Of a stretch of DNA of 64,000 nt, positions 8,901 to 17,591 are shown one piece after another (within the stretch, counting starts at the first letter, position 1; the number at the start of each line of letters is the position of its first letter). The notes under the pieces are model-generated. The model saw only the letters and a program-made list of their open reading frames with translations, was not told the DNA's origin and ran no database searches. Position numbers and translations under genes: made by a program. The stretch covers positions 1-64,000 of the forward strand of contig SPDP01000007.1 of NCBI GenBank assembly GCA_009360345.1, in the 5' to 3' direction. The stretch comes from Alcaligenaceae bacterium SAGV5. GTDB taxonomy: Bacteria > Pseudomonadota > Gammaproteobacteria > Burkholderiales > Burkholderiaceae_B.

Positions 8901-9764
8901 TTATCGGAACGAGTTCTTCAGTGTGCCGATGCCGCTGATGGATATTTCCACTTCGTCGCCCGGATTGAGGAACCGGGGAGGGGCGAAGCCGATGCCGACG
9001 CCCGCGGGCGTGCCGGTGGCGATGACATCTCCGGGCAGCAGTTCCAGGCCCGAGGAAATCGACGCGATCAGCGTGGGGATGTCGAAAATGAGTTCTCCGG
9101 TATTGGCCCGTTGGCGCAGTTCTCCGTTCACATGGCAGGTCACGTCCAGGTTTTCGGGATCGAGCGAATCCGCCGTCGCCACCCAGGGGCCCATGGGACA
9201 GAAGGTATCCAGCGACTTGCCCAGGAACCATTGCTTATGGTTACGCTGCCGGTCGCGTGCCGTCACATCGTTGACGATGGTGTAGCCCCAGACATGCTGG
9301 TAGGCGCGCTCCCGCGGAATGTTGCTTCCGGGCTTGCCGATCACCACCGCGAGTTCCGCCTCGTAGTCGACGGCGGACGTGACGCAGGCATGCAGCGAGA
9401 CGGGATCCCCATGGCCGACGATGGTGCTGGGAGGCTTGGAGAACACGGCGGGGTATTCATCGATCTCCGCGCCTTTGACCGCGCCGGCCTCATACCCGCT
9501 GCCGGAGAACTCCTTCGCGTGTTCGCGGTAGTTCTTGCCCACGCAGAAGATGTTGCGGGTCGGTACCAGCGGTGCCAGCAGCCTTGCCTGGCGGAGCGGA
9601 ACCGCGGGTGCTTGTTCCAGGCTGGCCGCATCCACGTCTTTCCCTCGCAGGATGACGTCCAGCACGGTTCGGAAGGACGGGTGCAGGGAACGCAGGCAGT
9701 GGGCCTCTTCGTCAACCAGGCCGACTCTCCGATCGTCTCCCTGGGCAAAGCTTGCGAATTTCAT
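8901..9764 (-). CDS. Fumarylacetoacetate hydrolase (FAH) family protein
   Basis: Member of the FAH superfamily, metal-dependent enzymes that hydrolyse C-C bonds of acylpyruvates or catalyse related decarboxylation/isomerisation. The 287-residue protein shows the core NIFCVGKNYREHAKEF, the metal-ligand segment DYEAELAVVIG with its two acidic residues, the strand GYTIVNDVTARDRQ, and GDVIATGTPAGVGIGF near the C terminus. An N-terminal extension of about 70 residues is the common short lid. It is flanked by bicupin and Bug genes, fitting a late step in breakdown of an aromatic or sugar-acid-derived keto acid. Confidence 0.92.
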   Translation of the reverse strand: MKFASFAQGDDRRVGLVDEEAHCLRSLHPSFRTVLDVILRGKDVDAASLEQAPAVPLRQARLLAPLVPTRNIFCVGKNYREHAKEFSGSGYEAGAVKGAEIDEYPAVFSKPPSTIVGHGDPVSLHACVTSAVDYEAELAVVIGKPGSNIPRERAYQHVWGYTIVNDVTARDRQRNHKQWFLGKSLDTFCPMGPWVATADSLDPENLDVTCHVNGELRQRANTGELIFDIPTLIASISSGLELLPGDVIATGTPAGVGIGFAPPRFLNPGDEVEISISGIGTLKNSFR

Positions 9765-9808
9765 TTTCTTTTCCTGTCGAAAGTGCTCGGTCGCCGGATC
9801 CGCCGGGA

Positions 9809-10648
9809 TCAGAATTTCGGCAGCTTGATGCGGAAGACCTCGGTTTCCTCACGCGCGGCGAAGCGCACGCAACCGTCCTCGGGGGTTAGTTCAAAAGCGG
9901 AGTGGGGGCCATATTCCTGGCCGCCGACCTCGACGCGGCCCTGGCTGATGAAAAGCAGTTCGATCGAATCACGGCTTCTGTCGTGATAAGTCGCGTCTGC
10001 TTCCAGGCGGATGAAGCCGACGCCGGTATTCCGTTCCGTAAACGAGCCCAGGTCTTTCCTGAAAACCCCGGTGTCTTCGGTCGATATCCATTCGTAGTTG
10101 GATGGATTCATCATGATCAAATCATCGTAGCGGGGCCGGGAATAAGTCGGTTTTCGGCCCATGGCCTTTTCGAAACAGGCCTCGGACCCGTCCTGGTTGT
10201 GGCGTTTTCCGCTCTCGTCGTAATAGGTGAAAATGCCGTTCTTGAATTCCCCGATTTTGGCTAGCTCGATATTCGCGGCTTCGCGCTCTTCCACGCTCAG
10301 AAAACCATGCCCGCTTGCGCCGCCAAACTGGCAGACGACCATTTCCAGTCCTTCCGGCCGATCCTGCGGACCGTAATGAACGCTTTCGGGAAAATAACCG
10401 ACCCAGCCTTCCGGCATGCTCCTGCCTTTGGCATAAGGGTAATTTCCCCTCAGGACATAACGGATCTGATCGAAATTGTGCCGGTGGCGCGGCGCCGTCC
10501 ATCCTCCTGCTCCGGTGCGCCCGACATTCAAGAGATAATTGTTCGGCGAGCCATTCTTCCCCGTGAGAAGAAATTTCTGCGCCAGAACGCCTTCCCTCAT
10601 GGTTCCGACGATTCCCGATTCCGCCGTGGCTTTTTCCGAGATTTTCAT
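9809..10648 (-). CDS. Bicupin-domain protein of unknown function
   Basis: Cytoplasmic two-cupin protein, 279 residues. The first cupin keeps likely metal ligands (PRHRHNFDQIRYVLRG, then GYFPESVHYGPQ). The second (YHDRSRDSIELLFISQGRVE) lacks the paired histidines and is probably structural. This layout resembles small ring-cleavage dioxygenases and sugar-acid isomerases, but I cannot assign a reaction. ATG 10648 is chosen because a strong AGGAGG sits just upstream; the frame stays open to 10822 but that extension is not protein-like. It is the first gene of the minus-strand catabolic run and is divergent from the aldolase gene, so the 235-base gap probably holds both promoters. Confidence 0.7.
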   Translation of the reverse strand: MKISEKATAESGIVGTMREGVLAQKFLLTGKNGSPNNYLLNVGRTGAGGWTAPRHRHNFDQIRYVLRGNYPYAKGRSMPEGWVGYFPESVHYGPQDRPEGLEMVVCQFGGASGHGFLSVEEREAANIELAKIGEFKNGIFTYYDESGKRHNQDGSEACFEKAMGRKPTYSRPRYDDLIMMNPSNYEWISTEDTGVFRKDLGSFTERNTGVGFIRLEADATYHDRSRDSIELLFISQGRVEVGGQEYGPHSAFELTPEDGCVRFAAREETEVFRIKLPKF

Positions 10649-10883
10649 AAGTCCTCCTGCATGGTTTCTGGAGTGGTCTTCGATAATGTGCGGAAAGTCT
10701 AGAGAGGCGATCGGCCGATAACAAGCGCGCACGCCACACGGATATAACTCGGGGTTATTGGGTGCGATTCGATGTGCTTCAATATCCTTGACGCTGCGGG
10801 GGGCTCCAAACGACCATTGCATCGTGCGGCCGTGGCTCGTTTATTTGGCCGGCCGCGGATGCTGGATAAATCGTGGAATGCAT

Positions 10884-11702
10884 ATGGAAGAATCTCCTCG
10901 TGACCTGGTGCGCAACGGCGTCAAGGAAAAGCTGGCAAGGAACGAGCTCGTCCTGTCCATGACGGTGCGGCTCGTCAGATCGATCGAAATCGTCAGCATC
11001 GCGCAGAGCGCCGGCTTCGACTCCTTCTACGTGGACCTGGAGCACAGCAGCTTTTCGCTGGATGCCACGGCGCAATTGTGTGTCGCGGGCCTGAGCCTGG
11101 GAGTGACGCCATTCGTCCGGGTGCCGTCGCTCGCCCCCGATTGCATCGCCAGGGTCCTGGATGGCGGGGCGCTGGGCGTCATTGCGCCGCATGTCCAGGG
11201 CGCGGACGAAGCGGCCCGGGTGGTGCGCGCCGCGAAATATCCCCCCTACGGCGCCCGTTCATTCACGGCGGCGCTGCCCCATCTGAAATTCCGGAGTTTT
11301 CCCAGTGCCGAAGCCGGGGCGGCGATCGATGCCGCCACCATGGTGGTCATCATGATCGAATCGGCCGCGGCGCTGGATGCCGTGGAGGCCATCGCCGCCG
11401 TCGACGGGGTGGACATGCTGTTCATCGGCACCAATGATCTGTGTGCGGAACTGGGCATTCCCGGGCAACTGGATCATCCGATGATTCGCCAGGCCTATGC
11501 CGCATGCATGCGTGCCTGCGAGTCGCACGGAAAGCATCTGGGCATAGGCGGACTGAACGCGAATCCCGCGCTCGCGGCTGAATTCGTCGAACTCGGCGCC
11601 CGCTACGTGTCGACCGGCACGGACCTGTCGTTCCTGTCCACCGGGGCGGCATCGAAGGCCCGGCAGATGCGCGAACGTTTTTCTCCACGTTCTTTCAATT
11701 GA
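10884..11702 (+). CDS. HpcH/HpaI-family class II aldolase
   Basis: Predicted metal-dependent aldolase that splits a 4-hydroxy-2-oxo acid into pyruvate (or oxaloacetate) and an aldehyde. The product of about 272 residues has the TIM-barrel landmarks FYVDLEHSSFSLD (base histidine), VRVPSLAPDCIARVLDGG (substrate arginine), MIES (metal glutamate) and FIGTNDLC (metal aspartate). The glutamine that normally precedes the glutamate by two positions is Met. ATG 10884 has a GTGGA at good spacing; ATG 10878 is an alternative. A DUF1330 gene follows six bases later. A second aldolase of the same subtype lies at 26.5 kb. Confidence 0.9.
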   Translation: MEESPRDLVRNGVKEKLARNELVLSMTVRLVRSIEIVSIAQSAGFDSFYVDLEHSSFSLDATAQLCVAGLSLGVTPFVRVPSLAPDCIARVLDGGALGVIAPHVQGADEAARVVRAAKYPPYGARSFTAALPHLKFRSFPSAEAGAAIDAATMVVIMIESAAALDAVEAIAAVDGVDMLFIGTNDLCAELGIPGQLDHPMIRQAYAACMRACESHGKHLGIGGLNANPALAAEFVELGARYVSTGTDLSFLSTGAASKARQMRERFSPRSFN

Positions 11703-11708
11703 GGAAGC

Positions 11709-12005
11709 ATGAACATGGCAAAAGCCTATTGGGTTGCGACGTATCGCTCGATCAACGATCCCGCCGCATTGGCGGAGTATGGCAAGCTTGCCGGCCCCGC
11801 GCTTCAGGCGGCCGGCGGGCGTTTCGTTGCCCGTGGCCTGCCTGCCGTCGCCTACGAGGCCGGGGTCAACGAGCGTGTCGTCCTGATCGAGTTCGACAGT
11901 GCGCAGCAGGCGATCGCCGCCCATGACGGCCCGGCGTACCAGGAAGCCCTCAAAGCCCTGGGTAGCGGAGCGGAGCGCGACGTTCGCATCGTCGAAGGTT
12001 TGTAG
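11709..12005 (+). CDS. DUF1330-family protein
   Basis: Small dimeric alpha-beta barrel-type protein, 98 residues, of the DUF1330 family: KAYWVATYRSINDPAALAEY at the start and VVLIEFDSAQQAIAAHDGPA in the middle are the family hallmarks. Its biochemical role is not established. A GAGGA ribosome site precedes ATG 11709, and the gene follows the aldolase after six bases, so they form a two-gene operon. Its end lies about 18 bases from the truncated arsC-like remnant on the other strand; this spot is the right border of the accessory block. Confidence 0.85.
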   Translation: MNMAKAYWVATYRSINDPAALAEYGKLAGPALQAAGGRFVARGLPAVAYEAGVNERVVLIEFDSAQQAIAAHDGPAYQEALKALGSGAERDVRIVEGL

Positions 12006-12023
12006 GCGCGGCCTAGAACCCCG

Positions 12024-12167
12024 TCCCGCCCAGTCCCGCAGCGCGTCCGCGCCCACCGGATGCTCGCGATAATCGATGAAATCGGCCTCCAGCCCCTGGG
12101 AAGCCAGCCATTTACGCGCCTTGCGGCAGGTATCGCAATTGTTCAGTCCGTAGACCCGCGTCGTCAT
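12024..12167 (-). pseudogene. Truncated ArsC/Spx-family reductase-like gene (N-terminal ~48 codons)
   Basis: From ATG 12167 the minus strand encodes VYGLNNCDTCRKARKWL, the redox C-x2-C start of arsenate-reductase-like (ArsC/YffB/Spx) proteins, and continues as expected to LRDWAG. At that point the family continues for roughly 65 more residues, but here the frame runs into the antisense of DUF1330 and no longer resembles the family. The frame happens to stay open to 11259, giving a spurious 302-residue hybrid. The gene lies 19 bases after the YqaA-type gene on the same strand, so it was probably the second gene of that operon before truncation. Confidence 0.75.
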
Positions 12168-12186
12168 ATTCCAGATCCTGTTCTTG

Positions 12187-12747
12187 CTACTTGTCGGGAA
12201 ACACCCACAGCAGGGCGGCGGTCATCGTGGCGTAGCGCCCGAACTTGCCGATGGCCATGTAGACCACGCAGGCCCGGAAATCCAGCCTCAGCCACCCCGC
12301 CACCGCGCACAGCGGATCCCCCACCAGGGGCACCCACGACAGCAGCAGCGTCTTGGCGCCATACCGCTCTATCCAGGCGTGGGCATAGGCGTGCCAGCGA
12401 TCCTTGCGCGTGGGTTCATGCTCCTCGTCCTCGCCCGGCTCCACGTCATGCCCATGGGGATGCCGCGCCTCGCGCCGCGCCTTGATGCGCTCCACCGCCC
12501 GCTTGGCGCCCATCCCCATCCAATAGCTGATCATCCCGCCCACGGTATTGCCCGCCGTGGCCACCAGCACCGCCACCCAGAACATCTGCGGCGCCAGCTT
12601 CACGTAGCCAAACACCGCCGGCTCGGACCCCATGGGTAGCAGCGTGGCCGACACCAGGCTGACCAGGAAAACGGCCGACAGCCCCACTTCGGGCAGGGCC
12701 AGCGCGTGGAGCAGCCAGTGAACGGAGGATTCCAGCCATTGATGCAT
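12187..12747 (-). CDS. yqaA: YqaA/DedA-like inner-membrane protein
   Basis: Small integral membrane protein of the SNARE-associated/DedA superfamily (YqaA type), 186 residues. Hydrophobic segments occur near residues 20-42, 50-75 and 150-175, with the conserved TLLPMGSEPAVFG and WVPLVGDPLCAVAGWLR re-entrant-loop motifs. DedA-family proteins act in membrane lipid and proton homeostasis; the specific role here is unknown. The middle holds a polar, acidic, histidine-containing stretch (about residues 92-112) that looks like a cytoplasmic loop. Start ATG 12747. Confidence 0.85.
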   Translation of the reverse strand: MHQWLESSVHWLLHALALPEVGLSAVFLVSLVSATLLPMGSEPAVFGYVKLAPQMFWVAVLVATAGNTVGGMISYWMGMGAKRAVERIKARREARHPHGHDVEPGEDEEHEPTRKDRWHAYAHAWIERYGAKTLLLSWVPLVGDPLCAVAGWLRLDFRACVVYMAIGKFGRYATMTAALLWVFPDK

Positions 12748-12999
12748 GGCGAGGAGTTTAGCCGAGAGGAAGCCCTCCTACGCGCTGCGCGCGCCCGGTG
12801 TGGCGGGCCTCCAGCCGCTACGCGGCAGCCCCCACGGAGCCGGCGCCCGCGGGGGCGGCGCTGGCGGCCCCGCCGGGCCGGATCCGCGGCGCCCCGGGGT
12901 AAAAACCGGACCCGACGATTCCGCCTGCGCAGCCCCCTTGGGTCATCTGTGTCACACTAAAGGGTTACGTTTTTTTCCACCAACCCCTGACGCAGCATC
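12748..12999. other. Intergenic region upstream of ilvA, very GC-rich
   Basis: The first ~150 bases are extremely GC-rich, with several self-complementary stretches (for example around 12840-12895), and resemble the CTACGCGCT-type intergenic repeat seen again near 53.5 and 53.77 kb. The last ~60 bases are less GC-rich and carry the presumed ilvA promoter. I see no convincing open frame or RNA gene. Confidence 0.4.
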
Positions 13000-14511
13000 A
13001 TGGCTACCGACTATCTCAAGCGCATTCTCACCGCCAAAGTCTACGACGTCGCGATCGAGTCCCACCTCGACGCCGCTCCCCAGATTTCGGCGCGAATTGC
13101 GAACACGGTGCTGCTCAAAAGAGAAGACACCCAGCCCGTCTTCAGCTTCAAACTCCGCGGCGCCTATAACAAGATGGCCAACCTGCCGCCCAAGGCGCTC
13201 GAACGCGGCGTCATCGCCGCCTCGGCCGGCAACCACGCCCAGGGCGTGGCGCTGGCCGCCCAGCGCATGGGCTGCCGGGCCGTCATCGTCATGCCCGTGA
13301 CCACCCCCCAGCTCAAGATCGACGCCGTCCTCGCCCGCAACGCCGAGGTCGTCCTGCACGGCGAAAGCTTCACCGACGCCTACAACCACGCCAAGCAGCT
13401 CGAAGCGAAAGAGAAACTCACCTTCGTCCACCCCTTCGACGACCCCGACGTCATCGCCGGCCAGGGCACCATAGGCATGGAAATCCTGCGCCAGCACCCC
13501 GGCCCCATCGATGCCATTTTCGTGGCCATCGGCGGCGGCGGACTCATCTCCGGCGTGGCGGCCTACGTCAAGCAGCTGCGCCCCGAGATCCGCATCATCG
13601 GCGTGCAGACCGTCGACTCCGACGCCATGGTCCAGAGCGTGAAAAAAGGCCGCCGCGTCACCCTGCCCGACGTCGGCCTCTTCTCGGACGGCACCGCCGT
13701 CAAACTGGTGGGCGAGGAAACCTACCGCCTCACGCGCAAGTACGTCGACGACTTCGTGGTCGTCGACACTGACGCCATCTGCGCGGCGATCAAAGACGTG
13801 TTCGAGGAAACCCGCAGCGTGCTGGAGCCCGCGGGCGCGCTGGCCCTGGCCGGCCTCAAGAAGTACGCCGCCCAGCACCGCCTGAAGGGCAAGACCCTGG
13901 TGGCCATCGCCTGCGGCGCCAACATGAACTTCGACCGGCTGCGCTTCGTGGCCGAGCGCGCCGACGTGGGTGAAGCGCGCGAAGCCGTGTTCGCGGTGAC
14001 CATGCCCGAAGAACGCGGCAGCTTCCGCCGCTTCTGCGAACTGGTCGGCAACCGCAACGTGACCGAGTTCAACTACCGGATGGCCGACTCCGAACAGGCC
14101 CACGTCTTCGTGGGCCTGCAAACGTCATCGGCGGGCGAATCGACGAAGATCGCCGCCAACTTCCGGCGCCACGGCTTCACCGCCATCGACCTCACGCACG
14201 ACGAACTGGCCAAGACCCACCTGCGCCACATGATCGGCGGCAGCGGCCCCCAGGCCAACCACGAACAGTTGTATCGCTTCGAATTCCCGGAGCGGCCCGG
14301 CGCGCTGATGCGCTTCCTGAACTCCATGTCGCCCAACTGGAACATCAGCCTGTTTCATTACCGCAACCAGGGCGGCGACTACGGACAGATCGTCGTGGGC
14401 CTGCAAGTGCCGCCGTCCGACAAGAAGGCCTTCGCGGCCTTCCTGGCGGAACTGGGCTACCGGAACTGGGACGAATCGGAGAACCCGGCCTACAAGCTGT
14501 TCCTGCGATAG
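13000..14511 (+). CDS. ilvA: Biosynthetic threonine dehydratase (threonine ammonia-lyase)
   Basis: PLP enzyme that deaminates L-threonine to 2-oxobutanoate, the first step of isoleucine synthesis. It has 503 residues, the full biosynthetic length. The N-terminal catalytic domain has the PLP lysine (K51) in FSFKLRGAYNKM, the SAGNHAQGVALAA phosphate/substrate loop and the glycine-rich AIGGGGLISG. The C-terminal third carries two ACT-like regulatory regions (EERGSFRRFCELVGNRNVTE and ERPGALMRFLNSM), so isoleucine feedback control is expected. The ribosome site is weak. It ends eight bases before the convergent DUF3830 gene. Confidence 0.96.
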   Translation: MATDYLKRILTAKVYDVAIESHLDAAPQISARIANTVLLKREDTQPVFSFKLRGAYNKMANLPPKALERGVIAASAGNHAQGVALAAQRMGCRAVIVMPVTTPQLKIDAVLARNAEVVLHGESFTDAYNHAKQLEAKEKLTFVHPFDDPDVIAGQGTIGMEILRQHPGPIDAIFVAIGGGGLISGVAAYVKQLRPEIRIIGVQTVDSDAMVQSVKKGRRVTLPDVGLFSDGTAVKLVGEETYRLTRKYVDDFVVVDTDAICAAIKDVFEETRSVLEPAGALALAGLKKYAAQHRLKGKTLVAIACGANMNFDRLRFVAERADVGEAREAVFAVTMPEERGSFRRFCELVGNRNVTEFNYRMADSEQAHVFVGLQTSSAGESTKIAANFRRHGFTAIDLTHDELAKTHLRHMIGGSGPQANHEQLYRFEFPERPGALMRFLNSMSPNWNISLFHYRNQGGDYGQIVVGLQVPPSDKKAFAAFLAELGYRNWDESENPAYKLFLR

Positions 14512-14518
14512 GCCGCCG

Positions 14519-14929
14519 TCAAGCCAGCTCGAAAACGATATCCTGCGCGCCTTCCCACAGCGTCTTCACGCCCAGGGCGCGCAGGTTCTCCTTGCCCTCG
14601 ACCACGGTCAGGAAATGGTTCCCCGCCAGCTGGCCCAGCTTGCTGGCGAACATGCAGCTGCCATAGGCCAGGATGATCTCGGTCTCGCTGTAGCCGCCCG
14701 GATAGAACAGGATGTCCCCCACCGACGGATGGCTGGTGTGGTTCTCGAACCCCACGCCGAGCTTGAACTCGCCCAGCGGAATCCAGCAGCCCTCGCCGCT
14801 CCAGCGCACGTGGATGATCTTCTGCTTGTAGGGCAGCAGCTTCAGGAAGGCGGCCACGGTCTGGGGGGCGTCCGGGTTGGTCTCGGCGATGAATTCGTAT
14901 TCGGCGGCGCGTATTCGGATTCTGGTCAT
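14519..14929 (-). CDS. DUF3830-family cyclophilin-like protein
   Basis: 136-residue cytoplasmic protein of the DUF3830 family, which adopts a cyclophilin-like beta-barrel. The segment LPYKQKIIHVRWSGEGCWIP and the later GDILFYPGG are family markers. Function is unknown; members often sit beside amidohydrolase or amino-acid catabolism genes. Here it lies between ilvA (convergent) and the LOG gene, transcribed together with the latter over a gap of about 90 bases. Confidence 0.8.
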   Translation of the reverse strand: MTRIRIRAAEYEFIAETNPDAPQTVAAFLKLLPYKQKIIHVRWSGEGCWIPLGEFKLGVGFENHTSHPSVGDILFYPGGYSETEIILAYGSCMFASKLGQLAGNHFLTVVEGKENLRALGVKTLWEGAQDIVFELA

Positions 14930-15020
14930 GGTTGCCTGCGAAGGTGGGGCCGGCGAGGAGCCCCGGCATGGTGGAAAAACCGGCGAGACCGCTTCAGTTT
15001 AATCAAATCGACGGGCACGC

Positions 15021-15635
15021 TCAGGCCGCGGGAGCCGGATCGGAATCGCCGATCCACTTCGTGACAGTCGGCGCCTTCCAGGCCGCCAGCCCATCGAGCA
15101 GCGCGCCCGGATCGACCTCGATCACGATCATGTCACGATGTTCGGGCTTCATGAACCCCTCCTGCACCGAGTGCGTCAGCATCGCGCGCATGGGCTCGTA
15201 GAAGCCGCGCACGTTCAGGACCCCGCACGCCTTGGTGTGATCCCCGAGCTGGGTCAGCGTGGCGGCCTCGAACAATTCCTCGAAAGTCCCCAACCCGCCC
15301 GGCATCGCGATGAAGGCATCCGCCAACTCGGCCATCCGAGCCTTGCGCGCCCGCATGTCCGCCACGACCTCGTGCGAAGTCAGGCCCGGATGCAGGTGCC
15401 CGCGATCATGCAGCCGCTGGTTGATGATGCCCACCGCCCGGCCACCGGCCGCCAGCACCGTATCCGCCATGATGCCCATCAGGCCCTTGTGGGTGCCGCC
15501 GTAGACCAGCGTCAGGCCGCGGGCTGCGACCTGCGCGCCCAATTCCCGCGCGGCTTGGGCGTACTCGTCCGAGAAACCGAAATTCGAGCCGCAGAAAACC
15601 GCGACCCTGCCAAGTGCAAGCGCTGTGGTGTTCAT
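15021..15635 (-). CDS. LOG-family protein (cytokinin riboside 5'-monophosphate phosphoribohydrolase-like)
   Basis: TIGR00730/LOG family nucleoside-5'-monophosphate phosphoribohydrolase, 204 residues. It has a Rossmann-type start (VAVFCGSNFGFSDEYAQAAR), the arginine-containing MRARKARM and the diagnostic PGGLGTFEELFE. LOG proteins release a base from AMP or cytokinin ribotides; in bacteria the physiological substrate is often unclear. Start ATG 15635 is chosen from the family length; the frame stays open to 15719. Confidence 0.9.
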   Translation of the reverse strand: MNTTALALGRVAVFCGSNFGFSDEYAQAARELGAQVAARGLTLVYGGTHKGLMGIMADTVLAAGGRAVGIINQRLHDRGHLHPGLTSHEVVADMRARKARMAELADAFIAMPGGLGTFEELFEAATLTQLGDHTKACGVLNVRGFYEPMRAMLTHSVQEGFMKPEHRDMIVIEVDPGALLDGLAAWKAPTVTKWIGDSDPAPAA

Positions 15636-15829
15636 GGAAAAAATCCTCGTCGCCGGCACGCCTGGTCGATCGCAATGCCTTCGACTCCCTGGTGCCGAAG
15701 CGTGAAAGTGTAAACGCAATGCCGGACCGCCCGACCGCGCTGCCCGCTGGAGTCACCACCCTGTAACGCGGGGCACGCAGGATGGCAGCGCTCCACTCCC
15801 GAGCGCCCACCCATCCGTACCCGAGAACA

Positions 15830-17233
15830 ATGAGCGAACACACCTATCCCGTCATCCCCCTGGACTTCTCCTTGCGCCGAGCCTTCCTGCTCAAGACCTT
15901 CCGCACCGCCGGCGCGGTCAGCCTGACGGGCTTCCTGGCCGCCTGTGGCGGCGACGGCGACGACTCCGTGAACCCCGCGCCGGTCGACCCCAAGCCCCCC
16001 GTTGACCCCGAACCGCCAGTCGAGAAGTTCAACCCCTTCGCCCAATTCACCGCGCTCCAGCCCGCCGACGCCAACGGCGTGATGCTGCCCAAAGGCTTCT
16101 CCTCGCGCATCGTCGCCCGCAGCGGCAAGGCGCCGGTCAGCGGCGGCAGCTTCCTGTGGCATGCCGCGCCCGACGGCGGCGCCTGTTATGCCACCGACGA
16201 CGGCGGCTGGATCTACGTCAGCAACGCGGAAATGATCGCCCCGCTGGGCGGCGTCAGCGCGCTCAAGTTCGACAAGACCGGCAAGGTCATCGACGCCTAC
16301 CCCATCCTGAAAAGCACTTCGGGCAACTGCGCCGGCGGCCCCACGCCCTGGAACACCTGGCTGTCGTGCGAAGAATTCGAACTCACCCAGCAGATCGCCG
16401 GCATGGTCTGGGAATGCGATCCCTACCACCCCTGGTCCGACGCCAACCCGCCGCGCGCCTGGCCCGCCCTGGGCAGGTACGCGCATGAAGCGGTCTGCGT
16501 GGACCCGTCCAACCGCATGCTGTACCTGACCGAGGACGCCAGCGGCGGACGGATCTACCGCTACGTCTGCGACGCCACCGACTGGCCCGCCAGCGCCGAG
16601 CGCCCCGTCAAGTTCGAGTCCGGCCAGTTGCAAGTGCTGCGCATCGACGCCCTGCCCCGCGACGCCGACTCTTCCGACGCGGCCTACGCGAACCTCATCG
16701 GCTTCGGCAAGACCCCGGTTTCCGTGACCTGGGAACCCGTGGCCTTTCCCGACCAAGGCCAGAAGAACATCCGCGACACCCTGCGCAAAGGCGGCATACT
16801 GCCCCCCGGCAACTACTTCCAGAAAGCCGAAGGCATCTGGTTCTTCAACGGCGTCGTCTTCTTCGTCACGTCCCGCAACAGCCGCATCTGGGCCTACGAC
16901 ACCGCCCATCGCACCCTCGAAGTCATCTTCGACGGCAAGCTGGGCCCGGCCGAGACCCACAGCATCGACGAACCGGACAACATCACCATCACCTCGTTCG
17001 GCGAAATGCTGGTAGCCGAAGACGCGGGCAACCTGGAAATCGGCGTGCTGCGCGACGACGGCACGTCGCAGGCGGTGATGCGGCTGGTCGGCCACGACGA
17101 CAGCGAGATCACCGGTCCCGCGGTGTCGCCCGACGGCACCCGCCTCTACTTCAGCTCGCAGCGCGGCACCACGGGCAAGTCGGAGGAAGGGATCACGTTC
17201 GAGGTGTTGTTGCCGACGAAGCTGGTGGGGTAG
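15830..17233 (+). CDS. PhoX-like (DUF839) lipoprotein phosphatase family protein
   Basis: Secreted beta-propeller protein related to PhoX alkaline phosphatases, 467 residues. The N terminus combines a twin-arginine-like SLRRAFLLKTF with a hydrophobic stretch and a lipobox (FLAACGG), so it is probably exported by Tat and lipidated. A proline-rich linker follows. The propeller part shows WISCEE-type (NTWLSCEEFE) and GRYAHEAVCVDPSN motifs, and the C terminus has GPAVSPDGTRLYFSSQRG. Phosphate starvation control is possible, but no Pho box was identified. Its 3' end overlaps the convergent XRE gene by 41 bases. Confidence 0.85.
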   Translation: MSEHTYPVIPLDFSLRRAFLLKTFRTAGAVSLTGFLAACGGDGDDSVNPAPVDPKPPVDPEPPVEKFNPFAQFTALQPADANGVMLPKGFSSRIVARSGKAPVSGGSFLWHAAPDGGACYATDDGGWIYVSNAEMIAPLGGVSALKFDKTGKVIDAYPILKSTSGNCAGGPTPWNTWLSCEEFELTQQIAGMVWECDPYHPWSDANPPRAWPALGRYAHEAVCVDPSNRMLYLTEDASGGRIYRYVCDATDWPASAERPVKFESGQLQVLRIDALPRDADSSDAAYANLIGFGKTPVSVTWEPVAFPDQGQKNIRDTLRKGGILPPGNYFQKAEGIWFFNGVVFFVTSRNSRIWAYDTAHRTLEVIFDGKLGPAETHSIDEPDNITITSFGEMLVAEDAGNLEIGVLRDDGTSQAVMRLVGHDDSEITGPAVSPDGTRLYFSSQRGTTGKSEEGITFEVLLPTKLVG

Positions 17234-17591
17234 GGTCGCGGGGGACGGGCGTGGGCAGCCTTTGCATTGGCACGGCGGAGGGGCTCGTGTGCTGCCCCGC
17301 CATCCGGTCATCAAGCTGATCGAGCGAAATCCCGAGTGCCTGGGCAATGTGGACGAGGGTCGCCTGACGCGGCCGGGCATCAGGACCTTCCATATTCGCG
17401 CAGGTCGGTTGCCGCACATCAAGGCGCGCCGCCATTTCCGCCTGGGTGATACCAAGGCACTCCCGCCACGCACGGATCAGGCTCCATCTATTCTTGACCT
17501 GAACGCTGACCACTTCATGAGGCACCGCCTCCCCCGCAGGGATGCGCGGCTCATTGCCAGCCAGCGCGATGTATTCGTCGTAGGGAAGCAC
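17193..17591 (-). CDS. XRE-family HTH protein (antitoxin-like), probably frameshifted at its 5' end
   Basis: The frame encodes LPYDEYIALAG at its start and an XRE helix-turn-helix (LGITQAEMAARLDVRQPTCANME), an arrangement common in HigA/MqsA-type antitoxin-like regulators. The ORF can only start at an internal GTG (17591). In another frame just upstream, GTG 17641 with a GGCGGA ribosome site reads VSTNHTIIDTGDGRP and then fits onto FVVLPYDEY if one base is restored near 17603. A single-base deletion (or read error) therefore probably broke the original N terminus. No toxin gene is recognisable next to it. The C-terminal tail is proline/threonine-rich and lies antisense to the PhoX-like gene. 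Confidence 0.65.
   Translation of the reverse strand: MLPYDEYIALAGNEPRIPAGEAVPHEVVSVQVKNRWSLIRAWRECLGITQAEMAARLDVRQPTCANMEGPDARPRQATLVHIAQALGISLDQLDDRMAGQHTSPSAVPMQRLPTPVPRDPTPPASSATTPRT

Noticed and set aside
11259-12167. 302-codon minus-strand frame starting with the ArsC-like N terminus
   Set aside because: After codon ~48 it is simply antisense to DUF1330 and the aldolase and has no family resemblance; treated as a truncated gene.
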